A program made the translations under genes and the position numbers. From JAAFHI01 sp039793685 (lineage in GTDB: Bacteria > Acidobacteriota > Blastocatellia > Chloracidobacteriales > Chloracidobacteriaceae): DNA of 64,000 nt. Shown piece by piece: positions 50,746 through 62,200 of the stretch (positions are counted from its first letter, which is position 1; each line of letters starts with the position of its first letter). The notes beneath the pieces were generated by a model. That model ran no database searches. It saw only the letters and a program-made list of their open reading frames with translations, and had not been told where the DNA came from. The DNA lies in assembly GCA_039793685.1 (NCBI GenBank), contig JBDRAL010000071.1, positions 1 to 64,000 of the forward strand. The letters are read 5' to 3'.

Positions 50746-53731
50746 CAAAGGCCACAGTCACCCCCTCCCCGACCTCCCCCTGAATGACCGGGGTCGCGCC
50801 GAGCAGGCGGATCCGTTCGGCGATGCCGAGCAGGCCGAAGCCGCCGCGTGACGCGCCTTCGGGCGGGTCGGGTTTCGGGAGAAATCCCGTGCCGTCGTCC
50901 GAAATCCGGACGGAAATCTTTTGTCCGTCGCGGGTTATCGTCACCGTCGCGGTCGCCGCGCGGGAATGCTTCACGATGTTGCCGAGGCATTCCTGGACAA
51001 TCCGGTACAGGTTCATCTCGCGGTCGCGGTCGAGCGCGTCGGCGAGTTCCGCGATGTCGGCCTCGATGCCGATGCCGGACGATTCCGCCACGTCCTTGAC
51101 CAGTGCCTTTAACGCGAGCGTCAGCCCGAGCCGGTCCAAAAGGTAGGGCCGCAGGTTGTACGCAATGGCCCGCGCCTCGGCGATGGCCGACGCCGACTGC
51201 TCGACGATGTGTTCAAGCTGATCGGCGGTGGATTCGCCCTTTTTGGCATCTTCAATCGCCAGCATCGCCCGGTTTTTAATCACCGCGAGACTCTGGCCGA
51301 GGCTGTCGTGCAGTTCCGCCGCGATACGCTTGCGCTCGTTTTCCTGCGATTCGATGAGTTTTCTTGAAAAGGCTTCCTTGACCGCCGCCTCGCGTACGAG
51401 CGCGCGCACCCGTCGGCGATAGCCCGCGTACCCCGCGCCCGCGATCACGACCGCGACCACCGCCAGAAACTGCCAGCGGCGGTAAAACGGTGGGACGACC
51501 GTCAGCCGGACCGTCGCCGGAACCGGATTCCATACCCCGTCGCTGTTCGCCGCCATCACTTCAAAGGTGTAATCGCCCGGCGGCAGGTACGCGAACCCCA
51601 CCGACCTGCGCGCGCCAAGGTCGGCCCACGCATCGTTCAGCCCGCGCAGGCGATAGCGGAAGGAAACCTGGTTCGAACGAATGAAACTCGTCCCGGTAAA
51701 CCGGAATTCGACGTTGCCCTGCCCCGGCGCGAGCGTCAGCCCGGCGGCGGCCTCGACCGGTCGCCGTTCGACCGAAATTTCCTCGATGAGGACGTTCGGC
51801 GGGAGGCGATTGGTCGGGACCGCCCCCGGCGCGATGACTACGACGCCGCGCTGGGTCGGGAACCAGAGCCGCCCATCGCGCGCGCGGACGCCCGCCGGCT
51901 GCCCGCCTCCGTTGCACTCCGACGACGGCATTCCGTCGCCCTTGCCGTACAGCACGGCATTCACGCGCGGCAACTTTCCTTCAATGAAATCAATGAGTTG
52001 CCGCTTTTCGACGCGCTGGATGCCGCGATTTCCCGAAAGCCAGAAAAACCCGGCGGCGTCTTCGAGAATGCGAAACGCGCCGCCGTCGAGCAGCCCGTCG
52101 CGCGGTGTGACGGATGAGAATTTGCCGTCGCGGCAGCGCGTCAGCCCGTTGTCGTAGGTCCCGAACCACAGCGTTCCGTCCGGTTCCTCGTAAATCGCCC
52201 GGACGTAATCGCTCGCCAGCCCGTCGGTTTGCTTGAACCGGGTAAAGGTTCCGTCCTTCAGCCGCGTCAGCCCGCTGGTACTTCCGAACCACACATCGCC
52301 CCGCCGGTCCTGATGAATCGCGCGGATTTCATCGCCCGCCAGTCCGTCGGCGGAAACGTATCGTCTGGACGGCCCGTTTTCGGGAAATGCCCACAAGCCC
52401 TGCCCGGTGCCGACCCAGAGCGTCCCGTCGGCGGCTTCAAGCAGCGCGTACCCCATCGCGAACGGCGGAAACTGGCCGTCCGGCGTGGTCTGTTTCAATG
52501 TTCCGTCGGCCAGCACGAACATTCCGCCGATGCCGCCCAGCCAGAGCTGACCCGACCGTCGCCGGTGAATCGTTTGAATGTTCGGCGTTTTGAACATCGT
52601 CACCCGCCCGTCCGAAACGCGCGCGACACCGCCCTCGCCGCCGATCCACATCGAGCCGTCGGTATCCTCGAAGACCGGATACACATTGGAAATCGTCAGT
52701 TCGGGCGCGGAAAAAGGGGTCAGCCACTGGGGCGACAGCCGGAACAGCCCGCGCGCGTTCGAGCCGAGCCAGACGTTGCCCTCGCGGTCCTGCGTGACGG
52801 CGTTCACCGGCGTGGCCGCGAAGCCCGGCGCGCGGTGGAGAAATTCGGGGGCGCCGTCGTTTTCGAAAAGCCGGTCGCCGTCGAACCGGATCAGCCCGTC
52901 GCGGCCGAACCCGATCCACATTTTCCCGTCGCGGTCCTGAAAGAGCGCCTTCACCGAGCGGGGCGAACCCCATTTGGCGAAATCGAAGCGCCGCGCCCCG
53001 TCGGGACCGCACCGGACAAGCAGGCTCCTGATGGAACTGGCGATCCAGAGCCGTCCGGCGGCATCCTCAAGAGCGATGAGATCCCCGCCGTAGGCCGTAT
53101 CCGGTTTCAAACGAAGCACTTCCCGTCTGCCGACCCGTTTGGTGACCGCGTCGTCGGTGACGGTCCAGACCGCGCCTGAACGTCCGGCGACGCGCAGAAA
53201 CGAAGCCGTTTCAACCTCGGTTTTGCCCTCGTGAAAGGTCACGCAGCGGTTCGGATAGCTCGCGACGACGCCCGTTCCCGGTCCGGAGGAAAGAAACGGC
53301 AGCGGGACGACCGCCGTGCCCTCCGGCGGGGCGATGGTCTCAAAACGGCCGTTCGCCCCCCGGACAATCTCGCCCCGCTCGGTCATCGCCCAGAGCGCGC
53401 CGTCCTCGCCCTCGACGAGCCGCGAAAACCGGTTGAAGCCGATGCCCGGCGTGTTCGCCTTGTTGAAAACGGTGAACCGGACGCCATCGAAGCGCACCAG
53501 TCCGTCGAACGTCGCCATCCACAGGTAGCCGTCGCGCGTCTGGACCAGCGCGTTGACGCTGTTCTGTGGCAGGCCGTCGTCGGTCGTCCAGTTTTCCGTT
53601 TGAAATTGCGCCCGTACGTCCATCGTGCCCGCCCACAAACCGGTCAAAACCAGGAAAAACGAGACAATGAATCCCCGACGCGGCCAAAAACGCCGCCGTC
53701 CACGCACCGGATTCACCGCGCGCCGGGCCAT
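50723..53731 (-). CDS. Propeller-type sensor histidine kinase (Y_Y_Y, HisKA_3)
   Basis: 1002 residues, AAAGGGG upstream. N-terminal membrane signal/anchor (GFIVSFFLVLTGLWAG), then a periplasmic array of beta-propeller repeats (for example FKTPNIQTIHRRRSGQLWLGGIGGMF; two-component regulator propellers with W-L-G or W-F-G ends), a Y_Y_Y domain (about 660-740, RYRLRGLNDAWADLGARRSVGFAYLPPGDYTFEVMAANSDG), one membrane helix (about 750-775), a HisKA_3 domain with the phosphorylated His in AELHDSLGQSLA (about 808) and HATPase_c. Senses an extracellular ligand, presumably a glycan breakdown product. The C-terminus FEIMNYEL is encoded by the AATTATG repeat. Pairs with the NarL-type regulator. Confidence 0.93.
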   Translation of the reverse strand: MARRAVNPVRGRRRFWPRRGFIVSFFLVLTGLWAGTMDVRAQFQTENWTTDDGLPQNSVNALVQTRDGYLWMATFDGLVRFDGVRFTVFNKANTPGIGFNRFSRLVEGEDGALWAMTERGEIVRGANGRFETIAPPEGTAVVPLPFLSSGPGTGVVASYPNRCVTFHEGKTEVETASFLRVAGRSGAVWTVTDDAVTKRVGRREVLRLKPDTAYGGDLIALEDAAGRLWIASSIRSLLVRCGPDGARRFDFAKWGSPRSVKALFQDRDGKMWIGFGRDGLIRFDGDRLFENDGAPEFLHRAPGFAATPVNAVTQDREGNVWLGSNARGLFRLSPQWLTPFSAPELTISNVYPVFEDTDGSMWIGGEGGVARVSDGRVTMFKTPNIQTIHRRRSGQLWLGGIGGMFVLADGTLKQTTPDGQFPPFAMGYALLEAADGTLWVGTGQGLWAFPENGPSRRYVSADGLAGDEIRAIHQDRRGDVWFGSTSGLTRLKDGTFTRFKQTDGLASDYVRAIYEEPDGTLWFGTYDNGLTRCRDGKFSSVTPRDGLLDGGAFRILEDAAGFFWLSGNRGIQRVEKRQLIDFIEGKLPRVNAVLYGKGDGMPSSECNGGGQPAGVRARDGRLWFPTQRGVVVIAPGAVPTNRLPPNVLIEEISVERRPVEAAAGLTLAPGQGNVEFRFTGTSFIRSNQVSFRYRLRGLNDAWADLGARRSVGFAYLPPGDYTFEVMAANSDGVWNPVPATVRLTVVPPFYRRWQFLAVVAVVIAGAGYAGYRRRVRALVREAAVKEAFSRKLIESQENERKRIAAELHDSLGQSLAVIKNRAMLAIEDAKKGESTADQLEHIVEQSASAIAEARAIAYNLRPYLLDRLGLTLALKALVKDVAESSGIGIEADIAELADALDRDREMNLYRIVQECLGNIVKHSRAATATVTITRDGQKISVRISDDGTGFLPKPDPPEGASRGGFGLLGIAERIRLLGATPVIQGEVGEGVTVAFEIMNYEL

Positions 53732-53750
53732 CCGAAAACCCCTTTGGGGA

Positions 53751-54040
53751 AATTATGAATTTTGAATTATGAATGATGAATTGTTGGAATTGCGAGACGG
53801 GGTTTGGGGGAATGATGAATTTGGCAACCATTCAGACTGGGGAGCATGTTTTTTTGCCCTCACCCCCCGCCCCCCTCTCCCATTGGAGAGGGGGAGTTTC
53901 CGACCCCATGGATCTTTTCTCCCCTTCTCCCCTCTCCAGATGGAGAGGGGAGAAGGGGTCGGGGGATGAGGGGTGAGGGCGAATCGTCAGCCGCACAGTT
54001 CAGGCAATTCATCATTCATAATTCATCATTCATAATTCTC
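53751..54040. repeat. Nested inverted repeats: AATTATG arrays around GC-rich hairpins
   Basis: The 307-base gap 53732-54038 contains no gene. Outer arms 53751-53782 and 54006-54040 are inverted arrays of AATTATG/AATGATG heptamers. Inside are GC-rich palindromic blocks at 53856-53896 (CCCTCTCCCATTGGAGAGGG) and 53919-53980 (CCCCTCTCCAGATGGAGAGG), inverted relative to each other. The right arm runs into the stop codon of the gene at 54039. Confidence 0.88.
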
Positions 54041-55991
54041 AACGTTTTGCGTTGAGTTCCACCTCGACTTCATGGGCGCGCGAGGCGGTTTGAAGCGTTT
54101 TTCCGTCCTTTTGGGCGGCCCCGGCGGCGATGCCCATCACGTTCATCAGGAAGCGGAAGCGTTTCGCCTCGGGACGCGCGACGCGGAAGGTGACGGTGGT
54201 GGACTGCCCCGGCGCGAGGCCGCCGTTCACGCGCTGCGGCGATCCGGCGAGGCCGCCGCTGACGCAGGGGGTGACGAAGTCGTTCGCTGTGCCGAGGCGG
54301 AAGGGCGGCGTGCCGGGAATCGCGCCGGTGGAAGAACTCGGGTCGGGAAAACCGAGGCTGGTCACGACGAACGAGAGGTCTGTCAGCGGAACCGTGGAGT
54401 TATTGGTCAGTTTCGCCGTCAGAATCACGTCGTCGGCGTAGCCCACGCCGTTGCAGGTCCCCGGCTGGGCGGTCGCGGACGACAAAAGACTGACCGTGAC
54501 GAGCGCGTTGACGTTGGTCGGGGCGACGGCGTCCTGTGTGATGGGAAATATCTGGCCGTTGACGGTGATCGTGCCGGTCCGTTCGCCGCCGGTGTTCGGC
54601 GCGACCGCGAAACCGATGCGTCCCGCGCCCAGTCCGGGCGAGCCGCTCGTGATTGAAAGCCACGGTGCGTCGGCGGTGGCCGAAAACGGACACGCCGTAT
54701 CGGTCGAGGAAACCGCCAGTTGCCCGGTCATTCCACCCGCCGGAGCGGCGAGAACGACCGGATTGAACAGACAGCCGGCAAACACCCGCGCGATGAACGG
54801 CTGCGAAGCGTCGTTGACCTGCGTGAAGTTACCACCGACCAGAATCCGGCCGTTGGCCTGAAGCGCGAGCGTGGCCACGTTCGGAGTGATTCCGGTAAAG
54901 CCCGCCGGAGTAAAGGCCGGTTCGGGCACGCCCTCCGGCGTCAGGCGCGACAGAACCGCCGATAAAGTGAGGCCGTTGGAGCCGCCGATGACGATCTTCC
55001 CGTCCGGCTGGATGACGAGCGCCTGCACGCGCCCGGCTCCGGAGGAAGTGTCGCCGGTTTCAAACGACGGGACGAATAGCGGGTCAAAATTCCCGTCGGG
55101 CAGCAGCCGGACAATGTCTTTAAACCCGCCGAAGCGGAACGTCCCGCCGATGACGATTCTTCCGTCGTTGGTCAGGCTGAACGTGAAAATCCTCGGGTTC
55201 AGCGTGGAGGAAGTCGGCAGGCTCGGAAAAGCCGTGTCGAGCGTGCCGTCGGCGTTGAGCCGCGCGAACAGGTTTCGCGTGACGCCGTTGACGGTCGTGA
55301 ATTCCCCGCCGACGAAGATTTTCCCGGCCTGATTCCGCCGGATGGTGGTGACGAGGCCGTTGAGGTCGGGCGCGAAGCCGCTGTCGAGCGTGCCGTCGGC
55401 GTTGAGCCGGGCGAGGCGGTTGCGCGGTGTCCCGTTGATATTGGTAAACGCGCCGCCGATGAGAATCCGCCCGTCGGGCTGGACGTGAATCGCCACGACT
55501 GCGACGTCCGCGGTTGGGGTAAAACCCGCGTCGAGCGTACCGTCGGCGTTCAGGCGGGCGAGTCGTGTCCGGGGCGTACCGTCCACGGTCGCGAAGTTGC
55601 CGCCGAGGAGAATCCGTCCGTCCGGTTGGACCGCAATGGCATTGACTGGGTTGTTGACGAAGACGAACGGAAAGGACGTATCCCGCGTCCCGTCGCCGTT
55701 GAGCCGGAAAAATCCCGACCTCTGACCATTGATCGTGGGGAAACCGTTCGTTCCGACGAAAACCTTGCCGTCCGGCGTGGGTACGATGGCGAGGATGTTG
55801 CCGCCGCCGGGACCGAACGGCGACGTGAACGACGGATCGTTCGACCCCGGCGCCTGCGCGAAGGCGACCTGGACGAACAGACAGCCGACCGCGAACAGCA
55901 GCGCAACGGCGCGACGTCCGGCGGCGATGTTCAGAAACGTTTGGATTGAACCGAGCGATGGGATGGTGAAATGACGCTGTCGAGAAATCAT
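54039..55991 (-). CDS. Secreted delta-60 seven-repeat propeller protein with BACON-like and RFRF domains
   Basis: 650 residues with a signal peptide (AVALLFAVGCLFVQVAFA, about residues 28-46). Seven delta-60-type repeats (about 55-400), each with a pattern such as AVQPDGRILLGGNF...RLNADGTLD, suggest one seven-bladed propeller. A BACON-like domain follows (CPFSATADAPWLSITSGSPG to GERTGTITVNGQIFPITQD). The last 150 residues are the domain shared with 56299-62703: GYADDVILTAKLTNN, PPFRLG, GLAPGQSTTVTFRVARPEAKRFRF, with a Cys pair. Probably surface-exposed. A repeat array provides the stop region. No partner gene identified. Confidence 0.88.
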   Translation of the reverse strand: MISRQRHFTIPSLGSIQTFLNIAAGRRAVALLFAVGCLFVQVAFAQAPGSNDPSFTSPFGPGGGNILAIVPTPDGKVFVGTNGFPTINGQRSGFFRLNGDGTRDTSFPFVFVNNPVNAIAVQPDGRILLGGNFATVDGTPRTRLARLNADGTLDAGFTPTADVAVVAIHVQPDGRILIGGAFTNINGTPRNRLARLNADGTLDSGFAPDLNGLVTTIRRNQAGKIFVGGEFTTVNGVTRNLFARLNADGTLDTAFPSLPTSSTLNPRIFTFSLTNDGRIVIGGTFRFGGFKDIVRLLPDGNFDPLFVPSFETGDTSSGAGRVQALVIQPDGKIVIGGSNGLTLSAVLSRLTPEGVPEPAFTPAGFTGITPNVATLALQANGRILVGGNFTQVNDASQPFIARVFAGCLFNPVVLAAPAGGMTGQLAVSSTDTACPFSATADAPWLSITSGSPGLGAGRIGFAVAPNTGGERTGTITVNGQIFPITQDAVAPTNVNALVTVSLLSSATAQPGTCNGVGYADDVILTAKLTNNSTVPLTDLSFVVTSLGFPDPSSSTGAIPGTPPFRLGTANDFVTPCVSGGLAGSPQRVNGGLAPGQSTTVTFRVARPEAKRFRFLMNVMGIAAGAAQKDGKTLQTASRAHEVEVELNAKR

Positions 55992-56298
55992 GGTGGTGTC
56001 CTTTCGTGGCGGCCCGCGCCGCGTGATGGCGCAAAGGTTGGCAGCCCGCCCCGGACACCGGTATCCGTAGGAATACCGATTTCACTGTATTTTTATTTCA
56101 CAAAATGACGCCTTCTTTTTACATCCCGGATTTCGAACTTTGAAGATTCATTCATCGTACGCGCGCGATCCTTAATACATGTAGGTTCGCGGCGGTCGTG
56201 TTCGTTCATTTCGGGCGATGCAAAAAAACCGCAGGCGACCGGGAGTGAGTCGGTCGCCTGCGGGAAAGTGCTCTTGCGCGCCGGAGGCGCGCGCTCCA
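55992..56298. other. gene-free gap between two minus-strand surface-protein genes
   Basis: Contains the leader of the 54039 gene (right after its start, GTGGTGTCCTTTC then a GC-rich stretch) and the terminator of the 56299 gene at 56222-56263. Apart from an AT-rich patch around 56090-56120 I see no other feature; an open frame spanning it crosses the terminator and is not supported. Confidence 0.6.
56222..56263 (-). terminator. intrinsic terminator of the 56299 gene
   Basis: Perfect 12-bp stem CCGCAGGCGACC/GGTCGCCTGCGG (56229-56240 and 56252-56263, loop 11) followed on the minus strand by T7. Almost identical to the stem at 63038-63072. Confidence 0.9.
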
Positions 56299-59200
56299 TC
56301 AACGTTTTGATTGACGGCCCGAAGTGAGCGTCCGATTCAGGTCGGCCCAGAAGTCGTCCCCGAGGTTGAGGAAGGCTTCCAGTTCCGGTTGAACCGGGAC
56401 GATGTTCATTGTTTTGCCGTCGGCATTCGGGATGAACACGAATGACGTGCCGGTTGAAGGTTCAGTCTGACGCGCGAGGGTGAACGTTCTGGCGAAATTC
56501 GCCTTCGCGTTCTTCATCGCCACCGGGGCGACGAAACCGCCGTCCACGCCGAAGACGAACCGGAACCGACGCAGGCTCGGCAGCGCAATCACCAGCCGGA
56601 CCGTCACCGACTGACCCGGCGCGAGCGTCGGCAGCGTCGCGGGCGTCGTCTGGCCGTCCGTCGATTGAATTGAACCGATCAATCCGCCCGATCCGCACGT
56701 CGCGCCGTCCGCCGTCAGCAACCGGAACGGTACCGGCGGCGCGGGCGACCCGGCTGCTTCCTGAAGTTCGAGTACCCGAAGGTACGGGTTGTAGATCGTC
56801 TGCGTTCCCGTGTTCGTCAGCGTTGCGGTGATGACGTAGTCGTTCGCGTAGTTCGGCGCGCAACTCGTCGGCAACACCGTCTGACCGGTAATCGCCAGAC
56901 CGATGGAACTGTTGACCGGTACCGACGGATCCTGATTCACCGTGTAACTCTGACCGCCGATGGTCAGCGTCGCCGTTCGCGGCGTTTCCGAATAGTTCGG
57001 ATTCACCGTGTAGGTAATCGTGGTCGTTCCCGTACCGTTCGCGGGCGTCAGGTTGGAAATCCAGGTCGGAATTCCCGAAACCGTCCACGCACAACCCGCC
57101 GTCGTCGTCAGCGTCACGCTTCCATTCCCGCCGGACGCCGGGAAATTCGCCGATGACGCGGACAGCGAGAAACTACAGGTCGCCGTCGAGAACGACTGTT
57201 CCGTCCCCTGCGTCGTGCCGGAGCCGTTCGTCCCTTCGATGATGAAGTAGTAAATCTGATTCGGGGTCAGTCCGGTCAGTACCGCGCTCACCGCCGTCGG
57301 CGTCGTGCCCGTCACCGGACTCGGCGTCGCCGCGATGAGATTCGGGTACGGACCGCCCGCCGTCGTGCCAAAGCGGAACAGCACCGTCGTGCTGTCGCCG
57401 TTGGCGTTGACCGTTCCATTCAGCGTTGCGCCGGTACTCGACACACCCGTCGCCGGATTGGTCGTCACCGTCGGCTGGCAGGTCGTCACCGTCACGACCG
57501 CGCTACCCGACATGTTTGAAGTACAACCGGTCGTTCCGTTCGTCGCGACGACCGTGTAAGTCCCGGCTGTCGTTTGGTTTCCGAACGACAGGGCCGAACT
57601 GGTCCCCGCGACCGGGCTACCGACCGGTGAAGCACCGTTGAACAACTGGTAGTTGACGCCGGTTTGCGATCCGCTCAACCCGACCGCGACGCCCGTTCCA
57701 CCGGTGCAGAACGAACCGCCGCCGGTCACATTGAAGATGGAAGGCGTCGGATTGACCGTCACGACCGCGCTGCCGGTCATGTTTGAAGTACAACTACCCG
57801 TCGTCGCCGTCGCGACCACCGTGTAAGTCCCGCCGGTGGTTTGATTTCCGAAATTCAAGGCCGACCCCGTCCCGGCCACCGGGCTGCCCACCGGCGACGC
57901 GCCGTTGAACAACTGGTAATTCACACCGGTTTCAGAACCCGAAAGGCCGACGGCTACGCCCGAACCGCCCGCGCAGAACGACCCGCCGCCGGTCACGTTA
58001 AAGATGGAAGGCGTCGGATTGACCGTCACGACCGCGCTGCCGGTCATGTTGGCCGTGCAACTCGTGGACCCGAACGTGCCGACCACGGTGTAAGTCCCCG
58101 CCGTCGTCTGGTTGCCGAAGTTCAAGGCTGAACCAGTCCCCGCCACCGAACCGCCCACCGGCGACGCGCCGTTAAAGAGTCGGTAGTTGACGCCTGTCTG
58201 CGAACCCGAAAGTCCGACCGCGACGCCCGTTCCACCCGCGCAGAACGACCCGCCACCGGTCACGTTGAACGCCGTGATGGTCGGGCAGGCGTTCGTCAGC
58301 GAGAAATTCGCGCCCGTGGTCACCCCGTTGGCGCTGGCCGCCACGGTGTACGGTCCGCCCGGCGTGCCGTTGGCCGTCACCGTCCCGGTCGTCGCCGTTC
58401 CCGAAGCAATTGTCGCCGGATTGCCCGCGATGCCTGCGCTCGCGCCGCTGCCCGGCGGCGTGAAGGTGATTCGTCCACCGTTGACCGGTTCGCTGAACGA
58501 ACTGGAAACCGTTACCGCCAGCGGACTCGCGAACGCCGTGGTGACGTTTGCGATCTGGTTGTCTCCGCTCGCCACAGCCAACGTGAAACCACGCGACTCG
58601 AACGCCCCGATGTCCACATTCCCGACGCGGGAAATTCCGCGCTGGTCGGTGGTCGGCGCGCTGGTGGCCGTTCCCGCGTTGATTGCCGGGCTGCCCGGCA
58701 ACAGCCCGATGGTTTGCGTCGGGCCGCCGTTGCTCCCCAGCGCCGCCAGCAGCGGAGTCGCCACGCCGACCAGGTTGCCGTTGACGCCGTTGGCCAGTCC
58801 GCCCGTTCCTCCAACCCCGATCAGGTTGTTGAAACTGGCCGCGTTCACCGTGCCGAAAATATTTGCGGAATTGCTGGCCGTGTTTTGGGCCACGATCGTG
58901 TTTCTCAGCGTGGTCGGCCCGGTCGCGTTATTAAAAATGAGGATCCCGCCACCATTCAGGCTCGCGGTGTTCCCGCTCATCGTGCAATTGGTCAGGGTGG
59001 ATGAACCACTATTGCTCATCCCGCCGCCACCCGAGCTGGTCCCTGTTGCGGCGTTCCCGCTGATCGTGCAATTGGTCAGGTTGGATGAACCACCATTGAA
59101 AATCCCGCCACCAGTCAAGCCCGTCGTGGTGTTCCCGCTTATCGTGCAATTGTTCAGGGTGAGCAGGGTCCCGCCGTACAGGATACCGCCGCCGCCGCCG

Positions 59201-62200
59201 GTCGCGGTGTTACCGCTTATTTCGCAATCGGTCACGGTGGTCGAGGCACCAAAAATGGCAATCCCGCCACCGCCGCCGCCACTGGCGGAGTTGTTGCTGA
59301 CGACACAGCCGGTCATCGTGAGGGTGTCGTCGTTCTGGACGCCCCCGCCCTGCGGCGCGGTGTTCCCGCTGATCGTGCAGTTGGTCAGGGTGAGCGTCCC
59401 GCTGTTCTGGATGCCGCCCGCCTGAACCGGGGCGCTGCCATTGGTCACCGTCAGATTATTCATCGAGACGGTGTTGCCGGACAGGACGTTGAAAATCCGG
59501 AAATTCGGGCTTCCGCCCTGCCGGGTGACGGTCACGCCGGGGCCGCCGTCGATGGTCACACTGGTGCCGATGGTCAGTTCAGCCGAAGTAAGCGTGACCG
59601 TGGTCACGCCCGCCTGGAAAGTGATGGTGCTTCCCGCGCAGGCATTGGCCAGTACGTCGCGCAGACTGCCCGCCCCGCTGTCGTTGCCGTTGGTCACGAC
59701 AAGACTGATGACGGTCACGACCGCGTTCCCATTCATGTTGGAAGTACAACCGGTGGTCGCGTTGGTCGCCACGACGGTGTAGGTCCCCGCCGTGCTCTGA
59801 TTTCCGAAGTTCAAGGCCGAACCAGTCCCGGCGACCGGACTGCCGACGGGTGAAGCACCGTTGAAGAGTTGGTAATTCACACCGGTTTGCGATCCGCTCA
59901 GGCCGACCGCGACACCCGTTCCGCCTGTGCAGAACGACCCGCCGCCGGTTACGTTGAACACCGTCGGCGTCGGATTGACGTTCACCGTCGCGCTGCCGGT
60001 CATGTTGGCCGTGCAGTTCGTGGTCGCGTTGGTGGCGACGACCGTGTAGGTACCGGGATTCGTCTGATTTCCGAACGAAATGGCCGATCCGGTTCCCGCC
60101 ACCGGACTTCCCACTGGCGACGCGGCGAAAAACAACTGGTAATTGACGCCGGTTTCCGATCCGCTCAGGCCGACCGGAACGCCCGACCCGCCGATACAGA
60201 ACGAGCCGCCGCCGGTCACGTTGAACGCCGCCGGCGTCGGGCTGACCGTCACTGTCGCGCTGCCGCTGCCCGTGATGGGGCAACCGTTGGCGTCCGTCCC
60301 GGATTGCACGGTGTAGGTCGTCGTCGAGCCGGGCGTGACCGGGAAGCTCAAGGGGCCGCTTCCGGTCTGCGTTCCGCCGCCGTTCGAGAGCGTCACGGAG
60401 TAGGGGGCCACGCCGCCCGTCACCGTCACCGTCACCGTCGCGCCGACGCCCGGGCAAACCGTGGTACTTCCGCTGACTGTCCCCGTAATCACCGGGCAAC
60501 AGGAATTGAGCAGCACCGAGACGTTGCTTGATCCCGCGTTTGCCACCGCCAGGTCGGATTTGCCGTCCTGGTTGAAATCTCCCGTGACCACCAACTGGGG
60601 ACTTGTTCCGACCCCGAAATTGGTGGCCGCGGCAAACGACCCCGCCCCGTCACCCAGCAGCACCGAGACGTTGCCGGAACTCCCGTTCGCCGCCGCCAGG
60701 TCAGCCTTTCCGTCCCGGTTGAAATCCCCGACCACTACCGAAAAAGGGCTTGTGCCAACCGTGAAACTGGAGGCCGCGCCGAATGACCCCGCCCCGTTGC
60801 CAAGCAGCACCGAAACGCTGTTCCCGGAACTGTTCGCGGTCGCAAGGTCAGCTTTGCCGTCCTGGTTGAAGTCCCCCACCGCCACCGACTGGGGCCGTGT
60901 GCCAACCGCAAAATTGGTCGCCGCGCCGAATGCCCCCGCTCCGTTACCCAGCAGCACCGAGACGTTATTGGTAAAAAAGTTCGCCACCGCCAGGTCGGGC
61001 TTGCCGTCCTGGTTGAAATCTCCCACCACTAATGACCGGGGATTCGTGCCGACGGTGAGTGTGGTGGCCGTACCGAACGATCCCCCTCCGGTACCCGGCA
61101 GCACCGTGACGGTGCCTGAAGAATTGTTTGCCACCGCCAGGTCGGGCTTGCCGTCCAGGTTGAAATCTCCTACCGCCAGTGCGAATGGCTGCGTGCCGAC
61201 GGTGAAATTGGAGGGCGTCCCGAACGATCCCGCCCCGTTCCCCAGCAGTAACGAGATGTTGGCTGACGCAAGGTTCGCCGTCACCAGGTCGGGCTTGCCG
61301 TCCAGGTTGAAATCCCCAACCGCCACGCCCACTGCCTGCGAACCGGCCCCGAAAAAAGTGGCCGTGCCAAACGACCCCGCCCCGTTGCCGAGCAGCACCG
61401 AGACGTTGTTTGAAGCAATGTTGTTCGCCGCCGCCAGATCAAGTTTGCCGTCGAGGTTGAAATCACCCACCGCCACCGACTGAGGACTTGAGGCAACCCC
61501 GAAATTGGCCGTCGCGCCGAAGGAGGTCCCGGTGCAGGGCGCTTGCGGTGCCTGGTTGAGCAGGACCGAAACGTTGCCCGAACCCTGGTTGGTCACCGCC
61601 AGATCAGATTTGCCGTCGAGGTTGAAGTCGCCGACCGTCACCACCTGTGGAATACTGCCGACCGTGAAATTGGTGGCGGTGCCGAACGCCCCCGCGCCGT
61701 TGCCGAAGAGAACCGAGAGAGTCCCGGCGCTAAAATTCGGAGCCGCGAGATCGGGCTTGCCATCAAGATTGAAGTCCCCCACGGTGACCGATTGGGGACC
61801 GCTGGCGGTGGAAAAGGTGGCGGGCGTACCGAACGCCCCCGCGCCGTCTCCCAGCACGACCGAGACGGAGGACGCGGCATTGTTCGCGATCGCCAGGTCG
61901 GGCTTGCCGTCGAGGTTGAAGTCTCCCACCGAAACCCCCGCGGGGCTGGCGCCGAGCGCGACCGTGGTGGCCGCGGCAAACGACCCGGCTCCATTGCCAA
62001 GAAGTATCGAAAGGCTGTTGCCGCTATTGTTTGCGGTTGCCAGATCGAGCTTCCCGTCGAGGTTGAAATCTCCCACCGCAATCGAACGGGGCGAATTGCC
62101 GACCCCGAAATTGGTGGCCGCGCCAAACGCCCCCGCCCCGTTGCCGAGCAGCACCGAGACATTGTTTGTATTGACGTTCGCCACCGCCAGGTCGGGCCGG

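Noticed and set aside
56093..56302. 69-residue ORF on the minus strand
   Set aside because: It starts within the end of the giant gene and runs through its terminator; composition is not protein-like.
58187..59425. 412-residue frame and others on the plus strand within 57020-62803
   Set aside because: They are complements of the repeated modules of the giant minus-strand gene.
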